A stretch of DNA of 64,000 nucleotides from Dryocola clanedunensis (GCF_025215155.1 NZ_JALHAM010000114.1), one strand, 5' to 3'; shown: positions 43,085 through 51,843, counted from the first letter of the stretch. Program-made: numbers and translations. Notes: generated by a model from the letters alone, not told the origin.

Positions 43085-45589
43085 TTAATCCTTCGGCTTA
43101 AACCGCAATAACCGATTCGCGTTGCTCACCACGGTAATGGACGAGAGCGCCATTGCCGCGCCAGCCACCACGGGGTTCAGCAGCGTGCCGGTAAGCGGGT
43201 AAAGCACCCCTGCGGCAATGGGAATACCAAGCGTGTTATACACGAAGGCTCCCATCAGGTTCTGCTTCATGTTGCGCAGGGTTGCTTTGGAAATCGCCAG
43301 CGCGTCGGCCACCCCAACCAGGCTGTGGCGCATCAGCGTGATGGCTGCGGTTTCGATAGCCACATCGCTGCCGCCGCCCATGGCAATGCCCACTTCCGCC
43401 TGGGCCAGGGCCGGCGCGTCGTTGATGCCGTCGCCCACCATCGCTACCTGACGACCCTCCAGCTGGAACTTTTTAATCGCTTCAGCCTTACCATCCGGCA
43501 GAACGCCGGCGACCACCTCGTCGATACCTGCTTCTTTCGCGATGGCGTTGGCCGTGGTCTGGTTATCGCCGGTCAGCATCACCAGACGGTAGCCGTTGCG
43601 GTGCAGGCGCTGTAGGGCGCTCACGCTGTCTGTTCGCAGCGGATCGCGAATGGCAAACAGGGCGGCAAATTTTCCATCGACGGCCAGCAGAACCGGCGTA
43701 GCGCCTTTGCTGGCCTGCGCTTCTATTTCTTCCGCCCAGGCGCCGGTATCAATCTTCTGATCGTCAAGCAGCGCCTTGTTGCCCAGCAGCAGGCTATGGC
43801 CATCAGCTTCGCCGCTGACGCCCAGCCCGCGCAGGGTGCGGAAGCCGTTAACCTGCGGTAATGCTGCCGATTCTGCCTTGTCCAGAATCGCACGGGCCAG
43901 CGGGTGGCTTGAACCTTGTTCCAGCGCGGCGGCCAGGCGAACGGCTTCGCTTTCGGGCATTTCGTCACTGGTCAGCACCGCCACAACCTTTGGCTTGCCC
44001 TCGGTCAGCGTGCCCGTCTTATCAAAGACGATGGTGTCCAGGGTGCTTGCCCGCTGGAGCGCATCGGCATCACGCACCAGCACGCCAAATTCGGCGGCAC
44101 GGCCCACGCCGGAAATGATCGACATTGGCGTTGCCAGCCCCAGTGCACAAGGACAGGCGATAATCAGCACGGTAGTGGCGATAACCAGCGTATAAACAAT
44201 CTGCGGCGCGGGGCCGACGAAGTACCAGACGGCGGCGCTGAACAGGGCAATCAGCACCACTACGGGCACAAATACGGCGGAGATTTTATCCGCCAGCTGG
44301 CCAATTTCCGGCTTGCTGCTTTGCGCCTGGCGCACCATGCGGATAATACGGGACAGCGTGGTATGGCTGCCGGTTGCCGTGGCGCGGAACAGCACGCTGC
44401 CGTCCTGCACGACCGTCCCGGCATGGATGCTGTCACCGTCCGCTTTCTGCTGCGGAACCGGCTCACCGGTCAGCATCGCTTCGTCAAACCAGGCTTCGCC
44501 CTGGCTGATTTCGCCGTCAACGGGAACACGGTCGCCGGTGGTCAGACGCAGCGTCATTCCCGCCGTAACCTCAGCAAGAGGCAGTGATTTCTCGCCCTCT
44601 TCCGTCACCACCCGGGCGGTAGGCGGCGTTAAATCCAGCAGACGTTCCAGCGCCTTCGAAGAGCGCTGGCGAGCGCGCTGTTCAAGCATATGGCCGAGGT
44701 TAATCAGGCCGATGATCATCGCGCTGGCCTCGTAATAGAGATGGCGCGCCTCCATCGGGAAGTGCTGCGGCCAGATGTTGACTGTTATCGAGTAAAGCCA
44801 TGCGGCCCCGGTGCCCAGCGCCACGAGCGTGTCCATGGTGGCGGTGCGGTTCATCAGGCTGCGCCAGGCGCTGCGGTAGAAGTGGCCCCCGGCGACAACC
44901 ATCACGACCAGGGTAATGATACCAATGGTCATCCAGGTGGCACGGTTGTCATCGGTGAGCATCATGTTGTCACCCAGCATCCCCCAGATCATCACGGGGA
45001 CGCCCACCGCCAGCGCGAGAATAGCCTGCCAGCGGAAGCGCTTCGTGGCGGCATTGGCCGTCTCCTGCTGGCGTTCACGACGCTCGGCTTCGTCTTCAAT
45101 CGCTTCGGCACCGTAGCCGGCGCTCTCCACGGCCTGAATTAAGGATTCGGCGGAGGCAGTGCCCATAATCAGGGCGCTGCGCTCGGCGAGGTTTACCCGT
45201 GCCTGGCTGACGCCCGGAACTTTCTGCAAGGCAGTCTGTACCCGTGAGACGCAGCTGGCGCAGCTCATGCCGTTGATCAACAGCTGCTGGCTGTCATCAT
45301 CGCTGGCTGCCGGAAGCGTAGGGGAGACCGCTGTCAGTGCTTCCGACGGGGTTGATGACTCATCTGTCAGCGGCTCAGCCTTTGGGTGGCTTGCAACCTC
45401 GGCTTCGTATCCCGCCTGTTTCACCGTTTCAACCAACGCTTCTGGCGTTGCGCTGCCGGTAACGCGAGCGTGGGTTTGCGTCACTTCTGCCTGCTCCACG
45501 TCAGCGCGCTGTTCGAGACTCTCTTTCACACGTTTGACACAGTGGCCGCAGGTCAGGCCATCCAGGGTTAGATCGATAACTTGAGACAT
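43085..45589 (-). CDS. copA: Copper-exporting P1B-type ATPase CopA
   Basis: The 834-residue inner-membrane pump moves Cu+ from cytoplasm to periplasm. It has two N-terminal metal-binding domains (GLTCGHC, Cys14/Cys17; GMSCASC near 110), eight membrane helices, the CPC metal motif in IIACPCALGLATP, the TGEP actuator, DKTGTLTEG phosphorylation site, SHPLA nucleotide motif and GDGINDAPA hinge. ATG 45589 lies seven bases after AGGAG; an adjacent ATG at 45592 is possible. A conserved slippery site near codon 69 allows synthesis of a short CopA(Z)-type chaperone. It is divergent from cueR and under CueR control. Confidence 0.96.
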   Translation of the reverse strand: MSQVIDLTLDGLTCGHCVKRVKESLEQRADVEQAEVTQTHARVTGSATPEALVETVKQAGYEAEVASHPKAEPLTDESSTPSEALTAVSPTLPAASDDDSQQLLINGMSCASCVSRVQTALQKVPGVSQARVNLAERSALIMGTASAESLIQAVESAGYGAEAIEDEAERRERQQETANAATKRFRWQAILALAVGVPVMIWGMLGDNMMLTDDNRATWMTIGIITLVVMVVAGGHFYRSAWRSLMNRTATMDTLVALGTGAAWLYSITVNIWPQHFPMEARHLYYEASAMIIGLINLGHMLEQRARQRSSKALERLLDLTPPTARVVTEEGEKSLPLAEVTAGMTLRLTTGDRVPVDGEISQGEAWFDEAMLTGEPVPQQKADGDSIHAGTVVQDGSVLFRATATGSHTTLSRIIRMVRQAQSSKPEIGQLADKISAVFVPVVVLIALFSAAVWYFVGPAPQIVYTLVIATTVLIIACPCALGLATPMSIISGVGRAAEFGVLVRDADALQRASTLDTIVFDKTGTLTEGKPKVVAVLTSDEMPESEAVRLAAALEQGSSHPLARAILDKAESAALPQVNGFRTLRGLGVSGEADGHSLLLGNKALLDDQKIDTGAWAEEIEAQASKGATPVLLAVDGKFAALFAIRDPLRTDSVSALQRLHRNGYRLVMLTGDNQTTANAIAKEAGIDEVVAGVLPDGKAEAIKKFQLEGRQVAMVGDGINDAPALAQAEVGIAMGGGSDVAIETAAITLMRHSLVGVADALAISKATLRNMKQNLMGAFVYNTLGIPIAAGVLYPLTGTLLNPVVAGAAMALSSITVVSNANRLLRFKPKD
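45375..45386 (-). promoter_or_regulatory. Programmed -1 frameshift site in copA
   Basis: On the coding strand C-CCA-AAG occupies 45386 to 45380 (codons 68-70, His-Pro-Lys). A -1 slip continues as GGC then TGA (45377-45375). The product would be 71 residues containing only the first metal-binding domain. E. coli copA has the same heptamer followed by GGC and a stop, where it makes the CopA(Z) copper chaperone. Confidence 0.8.
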
Positions 45590-45627
45590 CATCAGACTCC
45601 TTATTTTTGCGAGTATGATAAGCTTAA

Positions 45628-45648
45628 ACCTTCCAGTCAGGGGAAGGT
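45628..45648. promoter_or_regulatory. CueR operator and copA promoter
   Basis: A 21-bp dyad with arms ACCTTCC and GGAAGGT separated by seven bases lies between copA and cueR. On the copA strand TTGACC (45651-45646) and TAAGCT (45626-45621) flank it with a 19-base spacer, the long spacing that MerR-family activators correct by distorting DNA. Confidence 0.93.
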
Positions 45649-45660
45649 CAAGGGGGAATA

Positions 45661-46071
45661 ATGAATATCAGCGACGTGGCGAAAAAAACCGGGCTGACCA
45701 GCAAGGCGATCCGTTTTTACGAGGAGAAAGGGCTGGTGACGCCGCCGTTCCGTGCCGAAAACGGCTACCGGACCTATACGCAGAAGCATATTGATGAACT
45801 GACCTTGTTACGCCAGTCCCGCCAGGTGGGATTTAATCTCGAAGAGTGCCGCGAGCTGGTGAATCTGTTTAACGATCCTGCGCGGCACAGTTCCGACGTG
45901 AAGACCAGAACGCTGCAAAAGGTGGCGGAGATTGAAAATCATATCGGTGAATTACAGGCGATGCGCCAGCAGCTGCTGACGCTGGCGGAGGCCTGCCCCG
46001 GTGATGACGGCGCCGACTGCCCGATTATCGACAACCTGTCCGGCTGCTGCCATCGCCAGAAGGCGGACTAA
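45661..46071 (+). CDS. cueR: CueR, MerR-family copper-responsive activator
   Basis: The 136-residue protein has an N-terminal MerR winged helix (NISDVAKKTGLTSKAIRFYEEKGLV), a dimerisation helix (about 80-108) and the metal loop with Cys112 and Cys120, the two thiolates that bind Cu+ linearly. It activates copA and cueO on copper excess. The C-terminal CC near residues 129-130 is also present. Its 3' end overlaps the convergent ybbJ by four bases. Confidence 0.96.
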   Translation: MNISDVAKKTGLTSKAIRFYEEKGLVTPPFRAENGYRTYTQKHIDELTLLRQSRQVGFNLEECRELVNLFNDPARHSSDVKTRTLQKVAEIENHIGELQAMRQQLLTLAEACPGDDGADCPIIDNLSGCCHRQKAD

Positions 46072-46514
46072 CGCGGCTGCACCTTAAGGGTAATCCCCTC
46101 GACGGCGACCACCACCACCTCGCTGCCCGCGGGCAAATCGCTGTCCGCCATCACGGGCCAGGAGCTGTCGGCGACGCGGATGTGCCCCCGGCCGTTGATC
46201 AGCGCCGTTTCCAGGCGCAGATGACGGCCAACAAGCTGATGCCCGCGCTGGTTCAGTACCTCACCCGGCTCCTGCTGCCTGCGCGTAGAGAGCCAGCGCC
46301 ACCACAGGAAGGCGGCCACCAGCGTCAGCACGGCAAAGCACACGCCCTGCCACTCCCAGCCTAGCGGCACGACCCACACCAGCAGACCTGTTACCACTGC
46401 CGCCACGCCGCTCCACAGCAGATAACCGCTGGCACCGAGCATCTCAGCTGCCAGCAGCAGGCCGCCGAGCGTCAGCCAGAAGATATGCGCGTGGGCAAAC
46501 AGCAGGGCGATCAT
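46068..46514 (-). CDS. ybbJ: NfeD-family membrane protein YbbJ
   Basis: The 148-residue protein has three N-terminal membrane helices (about residues 5-75) and a C-terminal OB-fold NfeD domain (about 85-145; GHQLVGRHLRLETALINGRG). NfeD proteins partner with SPFH/stomatin proteins, and here the start codon overlaps the qmcA stop by four bases, indicating translational coupling. In E. coli YbbJ with QmcA suppresses an ftsH htpX defect, which suggests a role in membrane protein quality control. Confidence 0.9.
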   Translation of the reverse strand: MIALLFAHAHIFWLTLGGLLLAAEMLGASGYLLWSGVAAVVTGLLVWVVPLGWEWQGVCFAVLTLVAAFLWWRWLSTRRQQEPGEVLNQRGHQLVGRHLRLETALINGRGHIRVADSSWPVMADSDLPAGSEVVVVAVEGITLKVQPR

Positions 46515-47425
46515 TTTTTACGCTCGTTACCGCTTTGCGCGATAAGTTCGCTGATCCCGGCAATCGACCCCATCAGGCTGGTGGCATCCAGCGGCATCAG
46601 CACCACTTTGCTGTTGTTCGCCGAGCCAATCTGCTGAAGCGCATCGGTATATTTCTGTGCGACGAAGTAGTTCACCGCCTGAATATCCCCTTTAGCGATG
46701 GCCTCTGACACCATCTGGGTGGCGCGGGCTTCCGCTTCGGCGCTACGCTCACGGGCTTCAGCCTGTAAGAATGCAGACTGGCGCTCACCTTCGGCTTTCA
46801 GAATTTTTGACTGCTTCTCGCCTTCCGCCTTCACGATCTCCGCCTGGCGAATCCCTTCCGCCTCCAGAATATAAGCGCGTTTGGTTCGCTCGGCTTTCAT
46901 CTGTGCGTTCATGGCATCGATCAGTTCAGTTGGTGGACGCACATCGCGGATTTCAACGCGGGTAATTTTAATGCCCCACGGATTGGTCGCTTCATCGACG
47001 ATATGCAGCAGACGGGTATTGATGTTGTCGCGTTGGGAGAGCATTTCATCCAGTTCCATCGACCCCAGCACGGTACGGATGTTGGTCATGGTCAGGTTGA
47101 TAATCGCCAGTTCGAGGTTGCTGACCTCGTAGGCCGCGCGCGGCGCGTCAACGACCTGAATAAAGCAGACGGCATCGATGGAAACGTTGGCGTTATCTTT
47201 GGAAATCACTTCCTGAGAAGGGATATCAAGCACCTGCTCCATCATATTAATTTTGCGGCCAATGCGGTCCATAAACGGCACCACGAGGCTCAGACCCGGC
47301 ATCAGGGTTTTGGTGTAACGGCCAAAGCGCTCAACCGTCCACTGGTAGCCCTGAGGCACGATTTTTACCCCGGCGCCAACAATGATTAGCGCGACAAGGA
47401 TCAGTACGGGAATGAAGATAAACAT
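46511..47425 (-). CDS. qmcA: QmcA, SPFH/stomatin-family membrane protein
   Basis: The 304-residue protein has one N-terminal membrane helix (residues 2-22), then the SPFH/PHB domain (about 25-190; VPQGYQWTVERFGRYTKTL, IPSQEVISKDNANVSIDAV) and a long coiled coil (about 190-250, KAEGEKQSKILKAEGERQSA) for oligomerisation. I start at ATG 47425, with AGGAGG six bases upstream, rather than the in-frame start at 47449. It forms membrane scaffolds and links to FtsH proteolysis. In E. coli fetAB comes next; here a cfa-type gene occupies that position. Confidence 0.93.
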   Translation of the reverse strand: MFIFIPVLILVALIIVGAGVKIVPQGYQWTVERFGRYTKTLMPGLSLVVPFMDRIGRKINMMEQVLDIPSQEVISKDNANVSIDAVCFIQVVDAPRAAYEVSNLELAIINLTMTNIRTVLGSMELDEMLSQRDNINTRLLHIVDEATNPWGIKITRVEIRDVRPPTELIDAMNAQMKAERTKRAYILEAEGIRQAEIVKAEGEKQSKILKAEGERQSAFLQAEARERSAEAEARATQMVSEAIAKGDIQAVNYFVAQKYTDALQQIGSANNSKVVLMPLDATSLMGSIAGISELIAQSGNERKK

Positions 47426-47614
47426 GAAAAACCTCCTGGTTGTTTTCACTTTAGTCTACCCGCACACAGCTAAACATTCAGCGACTTCTGCCCCGTTGAG
47501 CAGAATACTTTGCGGCGAGAGGTGAGATCAGCAGAATTATTCCATAAAGGCATAGCTATTATGATTTAAGTTCATTTTCTCAATGTGAAAAGCAGGATTA
47601 AGCTAGTCTCATTC

Positions 47615-47637
47615 GGGCCTGCGGCCCATTATTCTTT
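47615..47637 (+). other. Small hairpin in the cfa-like gene leader
   Basis: GGGCC (47615-47619) and GGCCC (47623-47627) around TGC are followed by ATTATTCTTT, shortly before the start codon at 47649. It could be a weak attenuator or simply a leader structure. Confidence 0.35.
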
Positions 47638-47648
47638 CTGAGGTAGGA

Positions 47649-48800
47649 ATGAGAAGCGTCACCGTCGATGGGGAACAGGAAAACAAATCCCGCTGGAACA
47701 GAATTATTGAAGAATTACTCGACCACGCCGGCGTCAGAATTAATGGCAATAGCGCCTTCGATATTCAGGTAAATAATCCCGAGTTTTATAAAAGAGTGCT
47801 ACAGGAAGGTTCGCTGGGGCTGGGCGAAAGCTATATGGACGGCTGGTGGGAATGCGAACGTCTGGATAAGCTGTTTTGTCGCATTCTGCGCAGCGGCCTC
47901 GATAAAAAAGTGCCGAAGTCAGCTGCTGATATTCTCCGCGTGGCCAGCGCCCGCTTATTTAATCTGCAATCCCGCAAACGCGCCTGGATTGTCGGCAAAG
48001 AGCATTATGACATTGGTAACGATCTGTTTGCGGCGATGCTCGACCCCTATATGCAGTACTCCTGCGGCTACTGGAAGGATGCAGCCAACCTTGCTACCGC
48101 TCAGCGCAATAAACTCAAAATGATCTGTGAAAAGCTGCAGTTAAAGCCGGGGATGACGCTACTGGATATCGGCTGCGGCTGGGGCGGCCTTGCGCAGTAT
48201 GCCGCTCAGGAATATGGCGTGTCGGTCGTTGGCGTGACGATTTCAGCCGAACAGCAAAAAATGGCGCTGGACCGTTGCCAGGGGCTGGATGTGGATATCC
48301 GCCTGCAGGACTACCGTGATTTAAACAGCCAGTTTGACCGTATTGTATCGGTGGGGATGTTTGAACACGTCGGGCCGAAAAACTACGCGACCTATTTCGA
48401 CGTGGCGGCACGCAATATCAAACCTGACGGTTTATTTTTACTGCATACCATCGGTTCGAACGAAACGGATTTAAACGTCGATCCGTGGATCAATAAATAT
48501 ATCTTCCCGAACGGCTGCCTGCCGTCGGTGCAGCATATTGCCGAAAGCAGCGAGCCGCATTTCATTATGGAAGACTGGCACAATATCGGCGCGGACTATG
48601 ACAAAACGCTGATGGCCTGGTATGAAAACTTCCAGCGAAGCTGGCCGCAGATAGGGCAGAATTATGACGAGCGCTTTAAACGCATGTTTACCTATTATCT
48701 GAACGTCTGCGCCGGAGCGTTCCGGGCGCGAAATATTCAGCTGTGGCAGGTGCTGTTAAGCCCGCACGGGGTGGACGGCGGAATACGGGTGTATCGATAA
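47649..48800 (+). CDS. Cyclopropane-fatty-acyl-phospholipid synthase (Cfa-type)
   Basis: The 383-residue protein is close to E. coli Cfa along its whole length: RVLQEGSLGLGESYMDGWWEC, RAWIVGKEHYDIGNDLF, the SAM-binding loop LLDIGCGWGGLAQYAA, GVTISAEQQKMA, and the active-site region SVGMFEHVGPKNY and HTIGSNETDLNVDPWINKYI. It transfers a methylene group from SAM to unsaturated phospholipid acyl chains at the membrane. E. coli cfa lies elsewhere (near ribC), so this may be a second copy or paralogue; I cannot tell without the rest of the genome. It ends at a shared terminator facing ybbN. Confidence 0.92.
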   Translation: MRSVTVDGEQENKSRWNRIIEELLDHAGVRINGNSAFDIQVNNPEFYKRVLQEGSLGLGESYMDGWWECERLDKLFCRILRSGLDKKVPKSAADILRVASARLFNLQSRKRAWIVGKEHYDIGNDLFAAMLDPYMQYSCGYWKDAANLATAQRNKLKMICEKLQLKPGMTLLDIGCGWGGLAQYAAQEYGVSVVGVTISAEQQKMALDRCQGLDVDIRLQDYRDLNSQFDRIVSVGMFEHVGPKNYATYFDVAARNIKPDGLFLLHTIGSNETDLNVDPWINKYIFPNGCLPSVQHIAESSEPHFIMEDWHNIGADYDKTLMAWYENFQRSWPQIGQNYDERFKRMFTYYLNVCAGAFRARNIQLWQVLLSPHGVDGGIRVYR

Positions 48801-48806
48801 AAATAA

Positions 48807-48840
48807 AAAAGGCCGGCGAAATTAACGTCGGCCTTTTGTT
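48807..48840. terminator. Bidirectional terminator between the cfa-like gene and ybbN
   Basis: AAAAGGCCG (48807-48815) pairs with CGGCCTTTT (48829-48837) across a 13-base loop. A-runs before and T-runs after make it effective in both directions for the convergent genes. Confidence 0.85.
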
Positions 48841-48848
48841 TTTGGTTA

Positions 48849-49703
48849 TCAGTAGAGCAGAGAGTACATCTGGCGGCGGTACTTAGACGCCAGCGCATCG
48901 CCGGTGCCGAGCGCGGCCAGAATTTCCATCAGCATTTTGCGCACGTTACCGTCAGCGGCACCCAAATCTTTCTTCAAATGGGTATACAGCAGCTCCAGTG
49001 CTTCTTCGTTACGCCCCACCTGATGCAGCTGCAGCGCCAGCTGGCTTGCGAGCTGGGCATTTTCAGGATCTTGATCCACCTGCTGCTGGAGCTGTTGGAT
49101 CTCCGGGGTATCCGCCGCCTGCTTAAGCAGGTCGATCTGCGCGATCAGCCCCTGGTAGCGGGTATCCTGATCCTGCAATGGAATGGTCTTCAGCACGGCT
49201 TCGGCGTCTTCGCTGCGGTTCAGGGCAATCTGCACTTCCGCCAGCAGCAGGCCAATCTCACTGTTCTGATTAGAGATCTGCCACGCATCTTTCAGCAGCG
49301 GCAGCGCTTCGGCGTGCTTGCCTTCCTGCACCAGCAGCATGGCTTCCTGAGCCTTTAGCTCTTCTTCACGCGGCAGCACTTTTTCCAGCAGGGCGCGAAT
49401 CGCCTCTTCCGGCTGCGGCCCCTGGAAGCCGTCCACCGGCTGGCCGTTCTGGAACAGATAGACCGTTGGAATGCTGCGCAGCCCGAACTGGGAAGCCACC
49501 ATTTGCTCGGCGTCGCAGTCTACTTTGGCAAGAACAAATTGGCCCTGATACTGGGTGGCCAGCTTGTCCAGTACTGGCGTCAGCTCTTCACAATGCTGGC
49601 TGCGGGCGGACCAGAAGTAGAACAGCACTGGCGTGGCGACGGATTGCTCCAGGGTCTGGTGCAGGTTCGCTTCGGTAATGTCGATAATGTATTCGGCTGA
49701 CAT
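48849..49703 (-). CDS. cnoX: CnoX (YbbN) chaperedoxin
   Basis: The 284-residue protein has an N-terminal thioredoxin-like domain (1-110) in which the CxxC is replaced by SQHC (ARSQHCEELTPVLDKLA), then TPR-type helices (about 115-284). This is the layout of YbbN/CnoX, a holdase that protects substrates from oxidative damage and hands them to GroEL. The single Cys of the motif forms mixed disulphides, and Cys63 in KVDCDAEQM is also conserved. The gene precedes the convergent terminator, with ybbO just upstream. Confidence 0.93.
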   Translation of the reverse strand: MSAEYIIDITEANLHQTLEQSVATPVLFYFWSARSQHCEELTPVLDKLATQYQGQFVLAKVDCDAEQMVASQFGLRSIPTVYLFQNGQPVDGFQGPQPEEAIRALLEKVLPREEELKAQEAMLLVQEGKHAEALPLLKDAWQISNQNSEIGLLLAEVQIALNRSEDAEAVLKTIPLQDQDTRYQGLIAQIDLLKQAADTPEIQQLQQQVDQDPENAQLASQLALQLHQVGRNEEALELLYTHLKKDLGAADGNVRKMLMEILAALGTGDALASKYRRQMYSLLY

Positions 49704-49760
49704 GAATCAATTCCTTATAACGATTTGTTTTTACATGGGGGCGAGGAGCGGCGCTTCAAC

Positions 49761-50531
49761 TCAACCCCGTAAAATTTTGTCCAGCGCGCGGCCCGGCAGC
49801 AGGCGGCGCAGCCACGAAATAGCGTGCGCAACCAGCGTCACTGGATAACGCAATTTCGGTTTGCTGCTTTCAAAAGCATGGCGCACTTTTTCCACCACCG
49901 CTTCCGGGCCAAGGGTAAATCTGGCTGCGATACCCGGGTTTTCCACGGGTTTATCCGCAATCGTCTGGTTAACGTTCTCGGAAAATTGTGTGCGAATTGG
50001 GCCGGGTTCGATCAAACTGACTTTAATGCCGCTGTGGTGCAGCTCCATGCGCAGCGTATCAGACCAGGCCTCCAGCGCATATTTACTGGCGGCGTAGGCT
50101 CCGCGCCCAGGTGTGGCAATCAGCCCCATCACCGAGCTGGTCATTACGATGCGTCCTTCACGGTGCGGCAGCATGGCTGGCAGCAGCAGCATGGTGAGCT
50201 GGTGCGCGCCAAAAAAGTTGGTGGAGAACTGCGCTTCAAGCTGCTCGCGGGAGAGCGTCTGCAGCGGCCCGTAAACGCCGTAGCCGCCGTTGTTAAACAG
50301 GCCGTACAGGCGATTGCCCGTCAGCGTGATAACCTCTGCCGCCGCGCGCGTCACGCTTTCCGGGTCGTCCAGGTCGAGCTGCACGCCGGTAAATCCGGCC
50401 TGGTTCATGCGCTCCACGTCTTCCGGCTTACGGCAGGCGGCCAGAATGCGGAAACCCTCCGCCTGCAACGCTTTAGCGCAGGCCTGGCCAATCCCGCTGG
50501 AACAACCTGTAATTAAAATAGATTTTTGCAT
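49761..50531 (-). CDS. ybbO: Short-chain dehydrogenase/reductase YbbO
   Basis: The 256-residue classical SDR has the cofactor motif TGCSSGIG (residues 8-15), the NNGGYG segment, and catalytic Ser in TSSVMG with YAASK near 153-157. A C-terminal hydrophobic/basic tail may associate with membranes. E. coli YbbO reduces fatty aldehydes with NADPH. It is divergently overlapped by nothing and lies just downstream of tesA on the same strand (28 bases apart), so both act in acyl-chain metabolism and may be co-transcribed. Confidence 0.92.
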   Translation of the reverse strand: MQKSILITGCSSGIGQACAKALQAEGFRILAACRKPEDVERMNQAGFTGVQLDLDDPESVTRAAAEVITLTGNRLYGLFNNGGYGVYGPLQTLSREQLEAQFSTNFFGAHQLTMLLLPAMLPHREGRIVMTSSVMGLIATPGRGAYAASKYALEAWSDTLRMELHHSGIKVSLIEPGPIRTQFSENVNQTIADKPVENPGIAARFTLGPEAVVEKVRHAFESSKPKLRYPVTLVAHAISWLRRLLPGRALDKILRG

Positions 50532-50559
50532 AACTTTACCCGAGAGGTGCCCCGTACAT

Positions 50560-51189
50560 TCATGAGTCGTGGTTAACTAAAGGAGCCAGACGGGTCGCCA
50601 TCCAGTCGGCGATAAACGGCTGGGCATCACGGTTAGGGTGAATGCCGTCATCCTGCATCCACTGCGGTTTCAGATAGACCTCCTCCATAAAAAACGGCAG
50701 CAGAGGAATATCAAACTCTTTGGCAAGCTGCGGATAAATCGCGCCGAAGGCTTCATTATACCGGCGGCCGTAGTTGGCGGGCAGGCGAATTTGCATCAGC
50801 AGCGGCTGCGCGTTAGCGGCCTTCACGTCGGTGATAATCTGCCGCAAACTTTTCTCGATGGCCTGAGGCTGAAAACCGCGCAGACCGTCGTTACCACCAA
50901 GTTCAATTAAGACCCAGCGCGGCTGATGTTGCTTCAGCAGTGCAGGCAGGCGCGCCAGACCCTGCGGTGCAGTGTCACCACTGATGCTGGCGTTGACCAC
51001 TTTTGTCTCCTGCTGGTGCCATTTTGAATCCAGCAGCGCAGGCCAGGCGGCGGTCGCCGACATGCGGTACCCGGCGCTCAGGCTGTCACCCAGAATCAAC
51101 AACGTGTCCGCATAAGCGGCGCGGAAGGTCATCAGAGCCAGAAACAGGAAGGGCAAATGCCAGCGGAAAACATTGTTGAAGTTCATCAT
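50560..51189 (-). CDS. tesA: TesA, periplasmic thioesterase I / lysophospholipase L1
   Basis: The 209-residue GDSL-type hydrolase has a signal peptide (about residues 1-27, cleavage near YA/DTL). Catalytic Ser is in LILGDSLSAGY, oxyanion residues are in ISGDTAPQGLA and ELGGNDGLRG, and Asp/His are in DDGIHPNRD. It cleaves acyl-CoA, lysophospholipids and some peptides in the periplasm. The start is ATG 51189 or 51186 as in E. coli; an open frame continues upstream but runs through ybbA. Its first 33 bases overlap ybbA on the other strand. Confidence 0.95.
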   Translation of the reverse strand: MMNFNNVFRWHLPFLFLALMTFRAAYADTLLILGDSLSAGYRMSATAAWPALLDSKWHQQETKVVNASISGDTAPQGLARLPALLKQHQPRWVLIELGGNDGLRGFQPQAIEKSLRQIITDVKAANAQPLLMQIRLPANYGRRYNEAFGAIYPQLAKEFDIPLLPFFMEEVYLKPQWMQDDGIHPNRDAQPFIADWMATRLAPLVNHDS

Positions 51190-51843
51190 CTTAGTAAGTC
51201 CGTAGGTCAGGGGGATCACCAGCTTTCCATCCTTACCGGAGTTGAGCTGGTTGTCAAACCGGCGCAGACCATCGCGCTGATTGGCGAATCCGGCTCGGGC
51301 AAGTCTACATTGCTTGCGATTCTGGCAGGTCTTGACGACGGCAGCGAGGGCGAAGTGCATCTCTGCGGCCAGCCACTGCATAACATGGACGAAGAGGCGA
51401 GGGCGGCGCTACGGGCCAAAAACGTCGGTTTCGTGTTCCAGTCGTTTATGTTAGTGCCGACGCTGAACGCGCTGGAGAACGTTGAGCTGCCAGCTTTGCT
51501 GCGTGGTGAAAACGACTCCGCAAGCCGCAGCCAGGCCAAAGCCCTGCTCGAACAGCTCGGCCTGGGCAAACGCCTGGATCACCTTCCGGCGCAGCTTTCC
51601 GGTGGCGAGCAGCAGCGTGTAGCGCTGGCCCGCGCGTTTAACGGCAGGCCCGGCGTGCTGTTTGCCGATGAGCCAACCGGCAACCTGGACCGCCAGACCG
51701 GCGACCGCATCGCCGACCTTCTTTTCTCTCTCAACCGTGATTTTGCCACCACGCTGATCCTTGTCACTCACGACGAACAGCTGGCCGCCCGCTGCGACCG
51801 CCGCCTGCGCCTGCGTGAAGGGCAGCTGTGGGAGGAAGCATGA
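51157..51843 (+). CDS. ybbA: YbbA, ABC transporter ATP-binding protein
   Basis: The 228-residue ATPase has Walker A GESGSGKST (near residue 43), Q-loop VFQSFMLVPTL, signature LSGGEQQRVALARA and Walker B VLFADEPTGNLD. It belongs to the MacB/LolD-type exporters and pairs with the permease YbbP, whose start overlaps its stop (ATGA at 51840-51843). AGGAAGGG precedes ATG 51157. Its first 33 bases overlap the divergent tesA gene, an arrangement shared with E. coli. The pair probably extracts or exports a hydrophobic compound at the inner membrane. Confidence 0.95.
   Translation: MPAENIVEVHHLSKSVGQGDHQLSILTGVELVVKPAQTIALIGESGSGKSTLLAILAGLDDGSEGEVHLCGQPLHNMDEEARAALRAKNVGFVFQSFMLVPTLNALENVELPALLRGENDSASRSQAKALLEQLGLGKRLDHLPAQLSGGEQQRVALARAFNGRPGVLFADEPTGNLDRQTGDRIADLLFSLNRDFATTLILVTHDEQLAARCDRRLRLREGQLWEEA

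Noticed and set aside
44313..44735. Plus-strand frames opposite copA
   Set aside because: copA has every P-type ATPase motif in the minus-strand frame. The opposite frames lack domains and start signals.
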